NCBI RefSeq assembly: GCF_009831115.1
Contig: NZ_WUUK01000002.1
Span: forward strand, 248,001-312,000
DNA length: 64,000 nt
Origin: Salinicoccus hispanicus
Lineage (GTDB): Bacteria; Bacillota; Bacilli; Staphylococcales; Salinicoccaceae
Direction of reading: 5' to 3'
In this document: piece after piece, positions 1 through 9,584 of the stretch
How the letters are laid out: every line of letters starts with the position of its first letter
Numbering within the stretch: position 1 is the stretch's first letter
Program-made: the position numbers and the translations under genes
Notes under the pieces: generated by a model
What the model saw: only the letters and a program-made list of their open reading frames with translations
What the model was told of the DNA's origin: nothing
The model's database searches: none

Positions 1-1383
1 GATTTCATACACGCGCTCGACGTTGCTGCCATAGTGTCTGGCAAGCCTCTGTCCATTTGTGATGGACAGTCCGTAGGATGGTGCGCGCTCTGACATGTGT
101 GCAACAAAGTCTTCGAAGCCGGCACTGCCACCGACATCCCCACCTGAAATCGGCTGGTTTTTCGTATCGGCTTTTTTGAATTTCAGTCCGTATTCCTGGA
201 ATAGACGTTTCGCAACCAGGTCGACAATCTCCTGTGCCATATGTCGGTAGCCTGTCAGCTTACCGCCGGCGATGGTAATCAGATTGCTCTTCGCTTCCCA
301 GATTTCATCTTTCCTTGAAATTTCGGAAGGATCTTTGCCTTCTTCATGGATGAGCGGTCTGATGCCTGCCCATGTGGATTCAATGTGAGACTCATCAAGG
401 TCGAGCCCCGGGAACATATTGTTTGTCGTATCCAGCAAGTATTTGCGATCTTCTGCTGATGCGACTGGGTTCTCCTTGTCTCCTTCGTAATGTGTGTCCG
501 TCGTTCCCATATAAGTCTTGCCGTTTCTAGGGATGGCAAAAATCATGCGTCCATCGGACTTGGCATCGAAGTAGACTGCCTGCTTGAGCGGAAAATCCTT
601 TTCATCAAATACAAGGTGTACACCTTTTGACAGGAACAGCTGCTTTTTGCCTTTTTTGGCTTCGTCATCATGGGAGCGGACCTCATCTACCCATGGCCCT
701 GTTGCATTGATGACGCGGCGTCCAAGAATCTGGTACTTTTCGCCGCCAATCTGGTCTTCAGCATGTACGCCGACAATTTTTCCCTGGTCGTAGATGAAAC
801 CGACTGCTTTGACATGGTTGATCGGATCAGCACCGAACTCCGCCGCTTGTTTCATGACTTCAATCGTCATGCGGGCGTCATCGGTCTTGTATTCGACATA
901 GTATCCGCCACCAAGCAGACCGTCGCGTTTGACGAGCGGTTCTTTTTCCACTACATCATCCACGCTCAGCATCTTGCGATGTTCGCTGCGTTTCACTTCA
1001 GCCAGCATGTCATAGACACGCAGACCGATGCTTGTTGTAAACTTCCCGAATGTTCCGCCTTTGTGGAAGGGGAGCAGCATCCATTCAGGTGTTGTTACGT
1101 GCGGTCCATTTTCATAGACGATGGCACGTTCGATGCCTGTTTCACGTACAACACCAACTTGAAACTGCTTCAGGTAACGGAGTCCGCCATGGACCAGTTT
1201 CGTACTGCGACTGCTTGTCCCTTCAGCAAAGTCCTGCATTTCTACAAGCGCAACCTTCATTCCTCTCTTGGCAGCATCAAGGGCAATTCCTGCACCGGTG
1301 ATTCCACCCCCAATAACAACAATGTCATAGTCGACTTTCTCCATATGTTGTAATTGATCTTTTCTAGTTAATGTGTTCAGCAT
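1..1383 (-). CDS. glpD: Aerobic glycerol-3-phosphate dehydrogenase, partial (C-terminus beyond left edge)
   Basis: FAD enzyme that oxidises sn-glycerol-3-phosphate to dihydroxyacetone phosphate and passes electrons to the membrane quinone pool. About 461 N-terminal residues are visible; the family usually has roughly 555-560, so the C-terminal domain is cut by the window edge. Near residue 20 is the FAD Rossmann motif [20 protein letters not shown], followed by the family stretch [19 protein letters not shown] at 1383 follows an AGGAGG ribosome site. It is the last gene of glpF-glpK-glpD. A weak hairpin (AATAAAG / CTTTATT) lies in the 69-nt gap after glpK. Identity is secure. Confidence 0.95.
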   Translation of the reverse strand, partial: MLNTLTRKDQLQHMEKVDYDIVVIGGGITGAGIALDAAKRGMKVALVEMQDFAEGTSSRSTKLVHGGLRYLKQFQVGVVRETGIERAIVYENGPHVTTPEWMLLPFHKGGTFGKFTTSIGLRVYDMLAEVKRSEHRKMLSVDDVVEKEPLVKRDGLLGGGYYVEYKTDDARMTIEVMKQAAEFGADPINHVKAVGFIYDQGKIVGVHAEDQIGGEKYQILGRRVINATGPWVDEVRSHDDEAKKGKKQLFLSKGVHLVFDEKDFPLKQAVYFDAKSDGRMIFAIPRNGKTYMGTTDTHYEGDKENPVASAEDRKYLLDTTNNMFPGLDLDESHIESTWAGIRPLIHEEGKDPSEISRKDEIWEAKSNLITIAGGKLTGYRHMAQEIVDLVAKRLFQEYGLKFKKADTKNQPISGGDVGGSAGFEDFVAHMSERAPSYGLSITNGQRLARHYGSNVERVYEI

Positions 1384-1452
1384 TGAAATTCCTCCTAGTT
1401 TTTTAGAAAAATAAAGGCCGCGCGGATCTTAGGTCTTTATTGTGTAGCTTCT

Positions 1453-2970
<1,518 letters not shown>

Positions 2971-3014
2971 TCATTCCCCTTTATTAATAGATTGAATCGA
3001 GTGACTCTGATAAC

Positions 3015-3833
3015 TTACATTAGTTTTGCAGCTTTCCCTTTAAGTAAGCTTTTATTAAGGAATACCCCTAAAGCGAGAACCAAAACAGTGAAGACAATAG
3101 CAATGATCAGGAAGATATTAGCATTGGCGGTAAAGACCGCATTATAGACTGAAGCACCGAGTGCGCCGCCTGCCAGAGGCCCGAGTATCGGAACGAGGGC
3201 ATAAGCGAAATTGGACTTCCCTTTACCTGGAATCGGCATGATGAAGTGGGCAAGCCTCGGACCGAAATCACGTGCAGGATTGATGGCATAGCCCGTCGTA
3301 CCACCGAGGCTGAGGCCGATTGCTGTAATCAGGAAGCCGACAATCAGCGGATTGAGACCTTCTGTAAAGTCGTTTGCTCCGATGAACAGCAGCCCCATCA
3401 CAAGGATGAACGTACCGATGATCTCACTGGCAAAGTTGGACACATAGTTCGGTAGTGCAGGTCCAGTGGCGAATACGCCGAGTTTCGCGCCCGGATCTTC
3501 CTCAACTTTGAAATGTGGCATGAAGTGCATCCATACGAGGAACGCACCAAACATGGCACCAAGTACTTGTGCAATGATGTAGGGCACTACCATTCCCCAT
3601 GCGAAAGTGCCTGCAAAAGCAAAGCCGAGTGTGACAGCGGGATTGATATGAGCGTCAGAGAACTGTCCGATAGCATAGATTGCGAATGTTACCGCAAACC
3701 CCCATCCGAATGCGATGACCACCCAATCAGCGCCTTTTGCCAGCGACCCCTTGAGATTGACGTTGGCAACAACACCGCCTCCGAAAAGGATCAGGATGGC
3801 CGTACCGATAAATTCTGCAATGTAGACATTCAT
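3015..3833 (-). CDS. glpF: Glycerol uptake facilitator (aquaglyceroporin)
   Basis: Channel of the MIP family that lets glycerol diffuse into the cell. The 272-residue product has six predicted membrane segments and both NPA-type pore loops: HINPAVTLGFA in the first half and YAINPARDFGPR in the second; the arginine after the second NPA-type box is the selectivity-filter residue. First gene of glpFKD. The ATG at 3833 lies downstream of an intrinsic terminator in the leader (3876-3919), the arrangement controlled by GlpP antitermination in Bacillus. Confidence 0.96.
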   Translation of the reverse strand: MNVYIAEFIGTAILILFGGGVVANVNLKGSLAKGADWVVIAFGWGFAVTFAIYAIGQFSDAHINPAVTLGFAFAGTFAWGMVVPYIIAQVLGAMFGAFLVWMHFMPHFKVEEDPGAKLGVFATGPALPNYVSNFASEIIGTFILVMGLLFIGANDFTEGLNPLIVGFLITAIGLSLGGTTGYAINPARDFGPRLAHFIMPIPGKGKSNFAYALVPILGPLAGGALGASVYNAVFTANANIFLIIAIVFTVLVLALGVFLNKSLLKGKAAKLM

Positions 3834-3875
3834 TGCAAATCACTCCTTTGTTTGTTTGTTGGCTAATAAAACATA

Positions 3876-3919
3876 AAAAAACCCACACTGATAGCTATGT
3901 ACAAGCTATATAATGTGGG
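3876..3919 (-). terminator. Leader terminator of glpFKD, probable GlpP antitermination target
   Basis: On the minus strand an imperfect inverted repeat (CCCACATTATATAGC ... GCTATCAGTGTGGG) is followed by seven T, about 40 nt before the glpF start and about 35-80 nt after the promoter. Established knowledge: in Bacillus subtilis GlpP bound to glycerol-3-phosphate prevents termination at such a leader in glpFK and glpD. The glpP gene is immediately upstream, which supports the same role here. The terminator is seen; the regulation is inferred. Confidence 0.8.
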
Positions 3920-3953
3920 CTCCGTTTCTCCGTGTCCTATTAACTTATCTATA

Positions 3954-3982
3954 ATCCTACTTCAAAATGATAGCGCTGTCAA
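3954..3982 (-). promoter_or_regulatory. Promoter of glpFKD with overlapping CcpA (cre) site
   Basis: On the minus strand TTGACA (3982-3977) and TAGGAT (3959-3954) are separated by exactly 17 nt. The minus-strand sequence TGACAGCGCTATCA (3981-3968) fits the cre consensus TGNAARCGNWWNCA with one mismatch and covers the -35 box. This predicts catabolite repression of glycerol use by CcpA, in addition to the leader terminator. The promoter therefore lies between glpP and glpF, so glpP is transcribed separately or reads through. Confidence 0.7.
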
Positions 3983-3995
3983 CACCTGTTGCTAA

Positions 3996-4547
3996 TCACG
4001 ATAAATGGTTGTCGGGACTGAACCAGAGTTCGGTGTTGCTGGTCGTTACATATTTTGCCCCGGCAGCAATCGCATCATCCACTTCGCTCTGTGTTTCGAT
4101 CAGCCCCCCTGCAATGACTTCGGCATCCACTTCCTGCTTGAACAGATGAATCACTTTCGGTACAACTCCCGGCAGTATTTCAATCAGTTTCGGTTCGGAC
4201 TGTTTGATGAGTTCTATGCTTTTTTCGATGGCCGACGAGTCGATGACGAATACACGCAGTATGGTTTCCATTCCGAGCTGGTTGGCTTTCTTGATGACAC
4301 GTCCCCGTGTAGTGACGATACCGGTCGGCTTATACTTCTGGTGGATGAATTCAAGGGAGGCGGTATCCACGGAAAGTCCTTTGATCAGATCCAGATGCAG
4401 GTAGACATCGAATCCATGCTTTTTTATAGTGGTGAGATGACTTTCCAGATGTCCGATATGCATATCCAGGACAACGCACGACCTGTACCGGCTGCCGATC
4501 AGTTTTTCGAAATCTTTCATGGAACGGATTGCAGGTAGGATATTCAT
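3996..4547 (-). CDS. glpP: Glycerol uptake operon antiterminator
   Basis: RNA-binding antiterminator that, with glycerol-3-phosphate, lets polymerase pass the glp leader terminator. The 183-residue product matches the GlpP family over its whole length: MNILPAIRSMKDFEKLIGS at the start, a TIM-barrel-like middle (VYLHLDLIKGLSVD), GIVTTRGRVIKKANQLGM, and the phosphate-loop-like end VIAGGLIETQSEVDDAIAAG. It lies directly upstream of glpF, whose leader holds the likely target. Divergent from the nitronate monooxygenase gene. Confidence 0.93.
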   Translation of the reverse strand: MNILPAIRSMKDFEKLIGSRYRSCVVLDMHIGHLESHLTTIKKHGFDVYLHLDLIKGLSVDTASLEFIHQKYKPTGIVTTRGRVIKKANQLGMETILRVFVIDSSAIEKSIELIKQSEPKLIEILPGVVPKVIHLFKQEVDAEVIAGGLIETQSEVDDAIAAGAKYVTTSNTELWFSPDNHLS

Positions 4548-4618
4548 GGCATTACACCTTCATTTCTAGTTTAGTATTCCAATTTATCATAGAGGATTGG
4601 TGCGGTATTGTATAGTAA

Positions 4619-4647
4619 TTGAAAATTCGGGTATAGATAGTCATAAT
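4619..4647 (+). promoter_or_regulatory. Candidate promoter of the nitronate monooxygenase gene
   Basis: TTGAAA (4619-4624) and CATAAT (4642-4647) with a 17-nt spacer, about 100 nt before the ATG at 4750. A reasonable SigA-type match; not tested. Confidence 0.5.
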
Positions 4648-4749
4648 GGCAGATACTCTACATTGCATCATAAGTAGAAGTGGACAGACCACCTACATAT
4701 TATATGCAAGACATACGTCCGGAATGATGCTCGGACAGGGGGAAGAGAC

Positions 4750-5838
4750 ATGAAAACATCACGTAATAATGATATGCTTAAAAACCTGCTTGGCATCGAA
4801 CATGCCATCATCCAATCACCGATGGCAGGAGGCATCACGACGACCCGCCTCGTCAGTGCCGTATCAAAAGCAGGTGGACTTGGAATGATTGGAGCAGGTG
4901 GAATCGCTCCGGAAGAATTGAGAAAGATGATTCGGAAGCTGAAGAAAAAGAATATCAGATCCTTTGGCGCCAATCTCTTCGTTCCCTGGAAATTCAAAGT
5001 TACCGAGCAGGGGATTTCAGAAGCATATGAAGCATTGAAGCCATTTTACGAAAAGTTCAATCTTGACCAGGAGGCTTTAGTTCCGGTGTCCTATGAAGAG
5101 GTTGAAAATAAATTCAACGAGCAGATCGAAGTCATCATCGAAGAGCAGGTGCCGGTATGTTCCTTCATCTTCGGCATCCCGTCCCATCAGCAGATAGAAC
5201 GGCTGAAGGAAGCGGGCATCATACTGATCGGTACTGCAACGACAGTCAAGGAAGCTGAAACGGTGGAGCGTGCAGGTTTTGATGCAGTCGTTCTGCAAGG
5301 GGCAGAAGCAGGGGGTCACCGGGGTTCATTTCTAGATCCGGTGAATGATAGTCTGATTGGACTGATGAGTCTGATTCCCGAAGCCGCAGACCACCTGTCG
5401 ATCCCGATCATTGCAGCCGGCAGCATCATGGACGGCCGCGGAATCGCAGCAGCCCGGGTGCTTGGTGCTTCAGGCGTCCAGCTTGGCACAGCATTCATAT
5501 CCACTGAAGAGAGTGGCGCGCATGCAGTCCATAAGAATGCATTGTCTGCCGACAGGGATGTACCTTCTGTACTGACACGTGTATTCACCGGACGTACAGC
5601 CCGGGCGATCAAAAATACATTCATCAAGGATATGTCCGAACTTGCGAAAGGAATGGTGGATTATCCGGTGCAGCGCAGTCTGACCCAACCTATACAGGAC
5701 GCATCAAAGGCACAGAACAGTACCGACTATGCCATGCTGCTGGCAGGACAGGGGAAAGCGATGGCAAGATACGTGTCCGCTGCAGAACTGGTTCAGCAGC
5801 TGGTTGTCGAAACGGAGGCGCTGGGCATAGTGATATAG
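4750..5838 (+). CDS. Nitronate monooxygenase (NPD/2-nitropropane dioxygenase family)
   Basis: FMN-dependent TIM-barrel flavoprotein that oxidatively detoxifies alkyl nitronates such as propionate-3-nitronate. The 362-residue product shows the N-terminal family signature IIQSPMAGGITTTRLVSAVS, the catalytic-histidine motif GAEAGGHRGSF near residue 190, and the FMN phosphate loop IIAAGSIMDGRGIAAARVLGASGVQLGTAF (given here only to mark residues 215-245). ATG at 4750 follows GGGGGAAGAGAC, a purine-rich ribosome site. Monocistronic: it ends at a bidirectional terminator. The homologous enoyl reductase FabK shares the fold, but FabI is present elsewhere in the window and the GGHRG motif favours nitronate monooxygenase. 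Confidence 0.85.
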   Translation: MKTSRNNDMLKNLLGIEHAIIQSPMAGGITTTRLVSAVSKAGGLGMIGAGGIAPEELRKMIRKLKKKNIRSFGANLFVPWKFKVTEQGISEAYEALKPFYEKFNLDQEALVPVSYEEVENKFNEQIEVIIEEQVPVCSFIFGIPSHQQIERLKEAGIILIGTATTVKEAETVERAGFDAVVLQGAEAGGHRGSFLDPVNDSLIGLMSLIPEAADHLSIPIIAAGSIMDGRGIAAARVLGASGVQLGTAFISTEESGAHAVHKNALSADRDVPSVLTRVFTGRTARAIKNTFIKDMSELAKGMVDYPVQRSLTQPIQDASKAQNSTDYAMLLAGQGKAMARYVSAAELVQQLVVETEALGIVI

Positions 5839-5893
5839 GGCAAGGAACTTGTTGATCTGTACTTGCAATCATACCTGTACTTGATGGTTGAAC

Positions 5894-5928
5894 AAAAAAA
5901 GACCCAACCGACGGTTGGGTCTTTTTTT
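5894..5928. terminator. Bidirectional intrinsic terminator
   Basis: AGACCCAAC / GTTGGGTCT stem with a 5-nt loop, preceded by seven A and followed by seven T, so it can stop transcripts of the nitronate monooxygenase (+) and of the YjzD-like gene (-). Confidence 0.9.
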
Positions 5929-5934
5929 ATGTTG

Positions 5935-6132
5935 TTAATGATTATGCTGCGCTTCGTTCGTATCGTCCGGCTTCAGGATGAAATCGAGAATGACGATTGC
6001 CAATGTGATGAGTACTGCAAGAAGTACGCCACTCCATACATTGTAAGGTCCGCCACCACCAAGACTGTTCAGTACGAAGTTAACCATTTGTGTAAGCATA
6101 AGTGCCCAGATGAAACTGATGATATACCGCAT
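5935..6132 (-). CDS. yjzD: YjzD-like small membrane protein (DUF2929 family)
   Basis: A 65-residue protein with two predicted membrane helices (about residues 4-22 and 34-54), a GGGGP turn between them and a hydrophilic tail ending in HNH. Length, topology and location close to fabH-fabF fit the YjzD/DUF2929 family of Bacillus and staphylococci, whose function is unknown. No catalytic residue is recognisable. Monocistronic, ending at the shared terminator at 5894-5928. Confidence 0.65.
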   Translation of the reverse strand: MRYIISFIWALMLTQMVNFVLNSLGGGGPYNVWSGVLLAVLITLAIVILDFILKPDDTNEAQHNH

Positions 6133-6262
6133 GGTCCTGCCTCCACTACAAATTTAGATAACCTAATAATAACTTAAAACGTATTCGATGTATAGTATCA
6201 ATGAGAGTAAATAAAAATTATTCTACTGCCATTCTGCAAGATCGACGAGGTATATTTTCAAT

Positions 6263-6276
6263 TGTAATCGCTTTCA
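6263..6276 (+). promoter_or_regulatory. Candidate CcpA (cre) site upstream of opp
   Basis: TGTAATCGCTTTCA matches the cre consensus TGNAARCGNWWNCA with one mismatch. It is about 105 nt upstream of the opp promoter -35 box. A second, perfect site lies before oppA (10751-10764), which supports carbon control of the whole locus. Confidence 0.5.
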
Positions 6277-6380
6277 TTATAGACGTAAAAATATGGAAAA
6301 CAAGTTGAAATGATTTATACATTAGTGTATATTTAGTTTCTGTAAAAACTTAAATATTGTTGCAATTCAAAAAACGAATG

Positions 6381-6409
6381 TTGCAAATTAATTTTCTGAC
6401 GATTACAAT
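6381..6409 (+). promoter_or_regulatory. Promoter of the opp operon
   Basis: TTGCAA (6381-6386), exactly 17 nt, TACAAT (6404-6409). The transcript would carry a leader of about 205 nt before oppD. Within it is an 8-codon ORF (6430-6456, MQMQNIWI) with a good AAGGTG ribosome site; no gene function can be claimed for it. Confidence 0.7.
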
Positions 6410-6621
6410 ATACTAAGGTGATTTCATATGCAGATGCAGAATATATGGATCTGACGCACTTCTGCTGTTACGGCGATTCCTGATGATTCAAAAGATAAAG
6501 CAGTAGGAGATATGCGGAATCATTATTCATCACTGCATAATCGGTGGTACAGCATGAATACAGTAAAGCATCAGCCATTGCCTCGACAATTATGAAACGA
6601 AGAAAGAATGGGTGAAAACAG

Positions 6622-7671
6622 ATGTCCGAAAATTTGATAGAAGTAAATAACCTGACAACCTCTTTCAAGATTGGGACCAAGTATTTTCCGGCAGTTGATG
6701 ATGTGACTTTCAGCATCAAGCCGAATGAAGTCCTTGCGCTTGTAGGAGAATCGGGTTCAGGGAAAAGTGCTACGGCATTCTCACTGATGGGCCTGCATAG
6801 AAAAGCCCGGATTGAAGGAGAAGTCAATTTCCAAGGTCAGAACCTATTGGAACAGAATGAAGGCAAGATGAATAAAATACGTGGGGGCGACCTGGCAATG
6901 ATCTTCCAGGATCCGATGACGGCGCTCAACCCACTGATGAAAATAAAGCAGCAGATTGTCGAAACACTCAAGATACATAACACGAAATCGAAAAGTGATA
7001 GAGACAGATATGCAGTTGAACTGCTGGAGCGTGTCGGTATTCCGAGGCCGGACCGTGTTGCCGAAGCATACCCGCACGAACTGTCTGGTGGCATGCGACA
7101 GCGTGTCGTCATTGCAATCGCAATCGCCAATCGGCCGAAACTGCTGATTGCCGATGAACCGACAACAGCACTTGATGTCACAATACAGGCGCAGATTCTG
7201 GATCTGATCCGGGAATTGCAGGATGACTTGAATTCGGGTGTCCTTCTGATCACCCATGACCTCGGTGTCGTGGCTGAAATGGCTGATCGTGTCGCAGTCA
7301 TGTACGCTGGGCAGATTGTCGAAGTTGCACCGGTCAGGGAACTGTTCAAGAACCCGAAGCATCCCTATACTCGTTCTCTGCTGAACTCGCTGCCGTCTGA
7401 AGATATGCTCGGTAAAAAACTTCACGTCATCCAGGGTGTTGTACCGGCCCTGAACAAGATGGACCGTACAGGGTGCCGCTTTGCACCACGTATTCCATGG
7501 ATCAGCGCATCTGCACATGAAGAGAACCCGCAGCTGCGGAAGATTGCAGATGACCACTTCGTTCGCTGCACATGCTATAAGCATTTTACGCTGGAAGATG
7601 GATCGGAGCCTGATGTGGGCGTTGAGGAATACCAGATTGAAACAGGTGTCGAAGGAGGCAGCGCACGATGA
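6622..7671 (+). CDS. oppD: Oligopeptide ABC transporter ATP-binding protein OppD
   Basis: One of two ATPase subunits that power peptide import. The 349-residue product has Walker A GESGSGKSA near residue 40, the signature LSGGMRQR near residue 155, Walker B LLIADEPTTALDV, and the C-terminal oligopeptide-transporter extension (PTRSLLNSLP..., GCRFAPRIPW), which often carries cysteines (CTCYKHF near the end). ATG at 6622 follows GGGTGA. Its stop overlaps the oppF start as ATGA, indicating translational coupling. Confidence 0.95.
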   Translation: MSENLIEVNNLTTSFKIGTKYFPAVDDVTFSIKPNEVLALVGESGSGKSATAFSLMGLHRKARIEGEVNFQGQNLLEQNEGKMNKIRGGDLAMIFQDPMTALNPLMKIKQQIVETLKIHNTKSKSDRDRYAVELLERVGIPRPDRVAEAYPHELSGGMRQRVVIAIAIANRPKLLIADEPTTALDVTIQAQILDLIRELQDDLNSGVLLITHDLGVVAEMADRVAVMYAGQIVEVAPVRELFKNPKHPYTRSLLNSLPSEDMLGKKLHVIQGVVPALNKMDRTGCRFAPRIPWISASAHEENPQLRKIADDHFVRCTCYKHFTLEDGSEPDVGVEEYQIETGVEGGSAR

Positions 7672-8599
7672 ACCTATTGGAAATCAAAGATCTGAAAGTC
7701 CATTACCCGATCAAGGGGGGCTCTTCTTCAATACTGTCAAAGACCATGTCAAAGCTGTGGACGGCGTGAGCATCAGCATTCCTGAAGGTACGACATATGG
7801 TCTTGTAGGAGAATCCGGGTCCGGTAAGACGACGACAGGCAAGGCTGTAATGGGTTTGAATCCTGTAACCAGTGGAGAAATCTATTTCGATGGAAACAAG
7901 CTGAATACAAAAGGGAAGTCGGTGGATGTCAGGGATGATATCCAGATGATCTTCCAGGATCCATATTCATCACTCAATCCGCGTAAGCGTGTATTCGATA
8001 TAGTAGCGGAACCGATCAAGAACTATCATAAGCGTTCGAGAAGCGAACTTGTTCCGGAAGTGCTGAGACTGCTTGAAAAAGTCGGTCTGCCACCGGGTTC
8101 CCTCTATAAATACCCGCACGAGTTTTCAGGTGGACAGCGCCAGAGGATTGGTGTTGCACGTGCAATTGCATTGAATCCGAAGCTGATCATTGCAGATGAG
8201 CCGGTATCGGCGCTGGATGTATCCGTCCAGGCACAGGTACTCAACTTCATGCAGGATATCCAGCAGGACCTGAACCTGACAATGATGTTCATTGCTCACG
8301 ATCTGGGTGTAGTCAGACATATGTGCAAGCATATCGGCATCATGTACCAGGGACGCCTTGTAGAAGAGGGCAGGGCTGAAGATATCTTCAGCAACCCTCA
8401 GCATATCTACACGAAAAGGCTGATTGCAGCCATTCCGGATACCGATGTGGATGAAATCGAAAGCAACCTCGCCATGAGACGTAAAGTCAAGGAAGAGTAT
8501 GATCAGAACTTTGTCGATCATCTTGACGAAGAGGGCAAAGCTTTCCCGCTGCAACCCGTTTCAGAGACGCACAGAGTCGCGCTACCGGTGAAAGGTTGA
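7668..8599 (+). CDS. oppF: Oligopeptide ABC transporter ATP-binding protein OppF, with apparent -1 frameshift near residue 17
   Basis: Second ATPase of the peptide importer. The start is ATG 7668, overlapping the oppD stop and preceded by AAGGAGG. Frame 0 reads MNLLEIKDLKVHYPIKGG and then leaves the family sequence, stopping after about 33 codons. The rest of the protein (LFFNTVKDHVKAVDG, Walker A GESGSGKTTTG, signature FSGGQRQR, Walker B LIIADEPVSALDV) is in the -1 frame. The switch falls in a run of six G (7715-7720): one more G, or ribosomal slippage on G_GGG_GGC, joins both parts exactly in family register. A homopolymer read error, a true mutation or programmed frameshifting are all possible. 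Confidence 0.85.
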
Positions 8600-8606
8600 T
8601 GAAAAA

Positions 8607-9569
8607 ATGCTGAAATTTACTATAAGAAGACTGCTGATCACATTTCCGCAACTCGTCGTATTGAGTGTCCTTGTATTCATAATGGGATCCCTGATGCCTG
8701 GAGATGCATTATCCGGGCTGATCGATCCGAACATACCAGCAGAAGCGATCCAGGCAAGAAGAGAAGCACTTGGACTGAACAACCCATGGTATATCCAGTA
8801 CAGAGATTGGGTATTCGCAATGTTCCAGGGCGACTTCGGGACATCAATCTTCCATCAGCGTCCGGTCATGGATGTCATCGGCGACCGTCTGATGAATACA
8901 GTATGGCTGTCACTGTTCTCTACAGTGCTGATCTATCTGCTGGGTCTGCCGCTCGGACTTGTGTCCGGCCGCTATAACGATTCCCTGCTTGATAATGCAA
9001 TTACTGGCTACACATATCTGGGCTTTGCAACGCCGCAGTTCATATTCGGCCTTGTAATACTTTGGGTGTTCGGGTACAACCTCGGATGGTTCCCAACAGG
9101 AGGGTCCGTCGCACCAGGTGTGGCACCAGGAAGCCTGGATTACGTACTGAGCAAAATCAACCATCTTGTACTTCCAAGCTTCGCAATTGCCCTGATCGGT
9201 CTGGTCGGTACCGTCCAGTACTTGAGGAGCGGCATCATCGAGACAAAGCAGAAGGACTTCATCATCCTGGCCCGCGCCAAGGGTGTGAAGGAATCCGCCG
9301 TATATAACAGGCACGTTTTCAGAAACTCGATTCTTCCGATTGCAGCATTTTTCGGCTATGAGGTAGTTGCGCTGCTCGGTGGTTCCATTTTCATAGAAAT
9401 GATCTACAGCTACCCGGGGATGGGCAGATTGTTCCTCGACTCCATTTCTACACGTGACTTCAGTGTGGCAAACGTTCTGATCCTGCTTTATGGGTTCATG
9501 GCGATTGTCGGCGCACTGCTGTCCGATATCATTCTGAGTATCGTTGATCCTAGGATCCGCATCAAATAG
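8607..9569 (+). CDS. oppB: Oligopeptide ABC transporter permease OppB
   Basis: Membrane permease subunit of the peptide importer. The 320-residue product starts MLKFTIRRLLITFPQLVVLS, with the first membrane helix at residues 7-27 and the usual OppB pattern of a periplasmic-side domain followed by five more helices. The EAA loop that docks on the ATPase is visible (IETKQKDFIILARAKGVKE near residue 211). It begins 7 nt after oppF and ends 15 nt before oppC. No anomaly. Confidence 0.94.
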   Translation: MLKFTIRRLLITFPQLVVLSVLVFIMGSLMPGDALSGLIDPNIPAEAIQARREALGLNNPWYIQYRDWVFAMFQGDFGTSIFHQRPVMDVIGDRLMNTVWLSLFSTVLIYLLGLPLGLVSGRYNDSLLDNAITGYTYLGFATPQFIFGLVILWVFGYNLGWFPTGGSVAPGVAPGSLDYVLSKINHLVLPSFAIALIGLVGTVQYLRSGIIETKQKDFIILARAKGVKESAVYNRHVFRNSILPIAAFFGYEVVALLGGSIFIEMIYSYPGMGRLFLDSISTRDFSVANVLILLYGFMAIVGALLSDIILSIVDPRIRIK

Positions 9570-9584
9570 GGAGGGGCGTATAAA

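Noticed and set aside
670-1353. Plus-strand ORF of 227 aa across glpD
   Set aside because: It is the antisense frame of glpD, whose FAD motif and family sequence are continuous on the minus strand.
1384-1452. Riboswitch or second GlpP target between glpK and glpD
   Set aside because: Only a 7-bp A+T-rich stem (AATAAAG/CTTTATT) with a large loop is present; too weak to call.
7481-7667. Extended oppF start at 7481
   Set aside because: This stretch overlaps the conserved end of oppD in another frame and carries no ABC transporter sequence; it is only the -1 frame running upstream of the shift.
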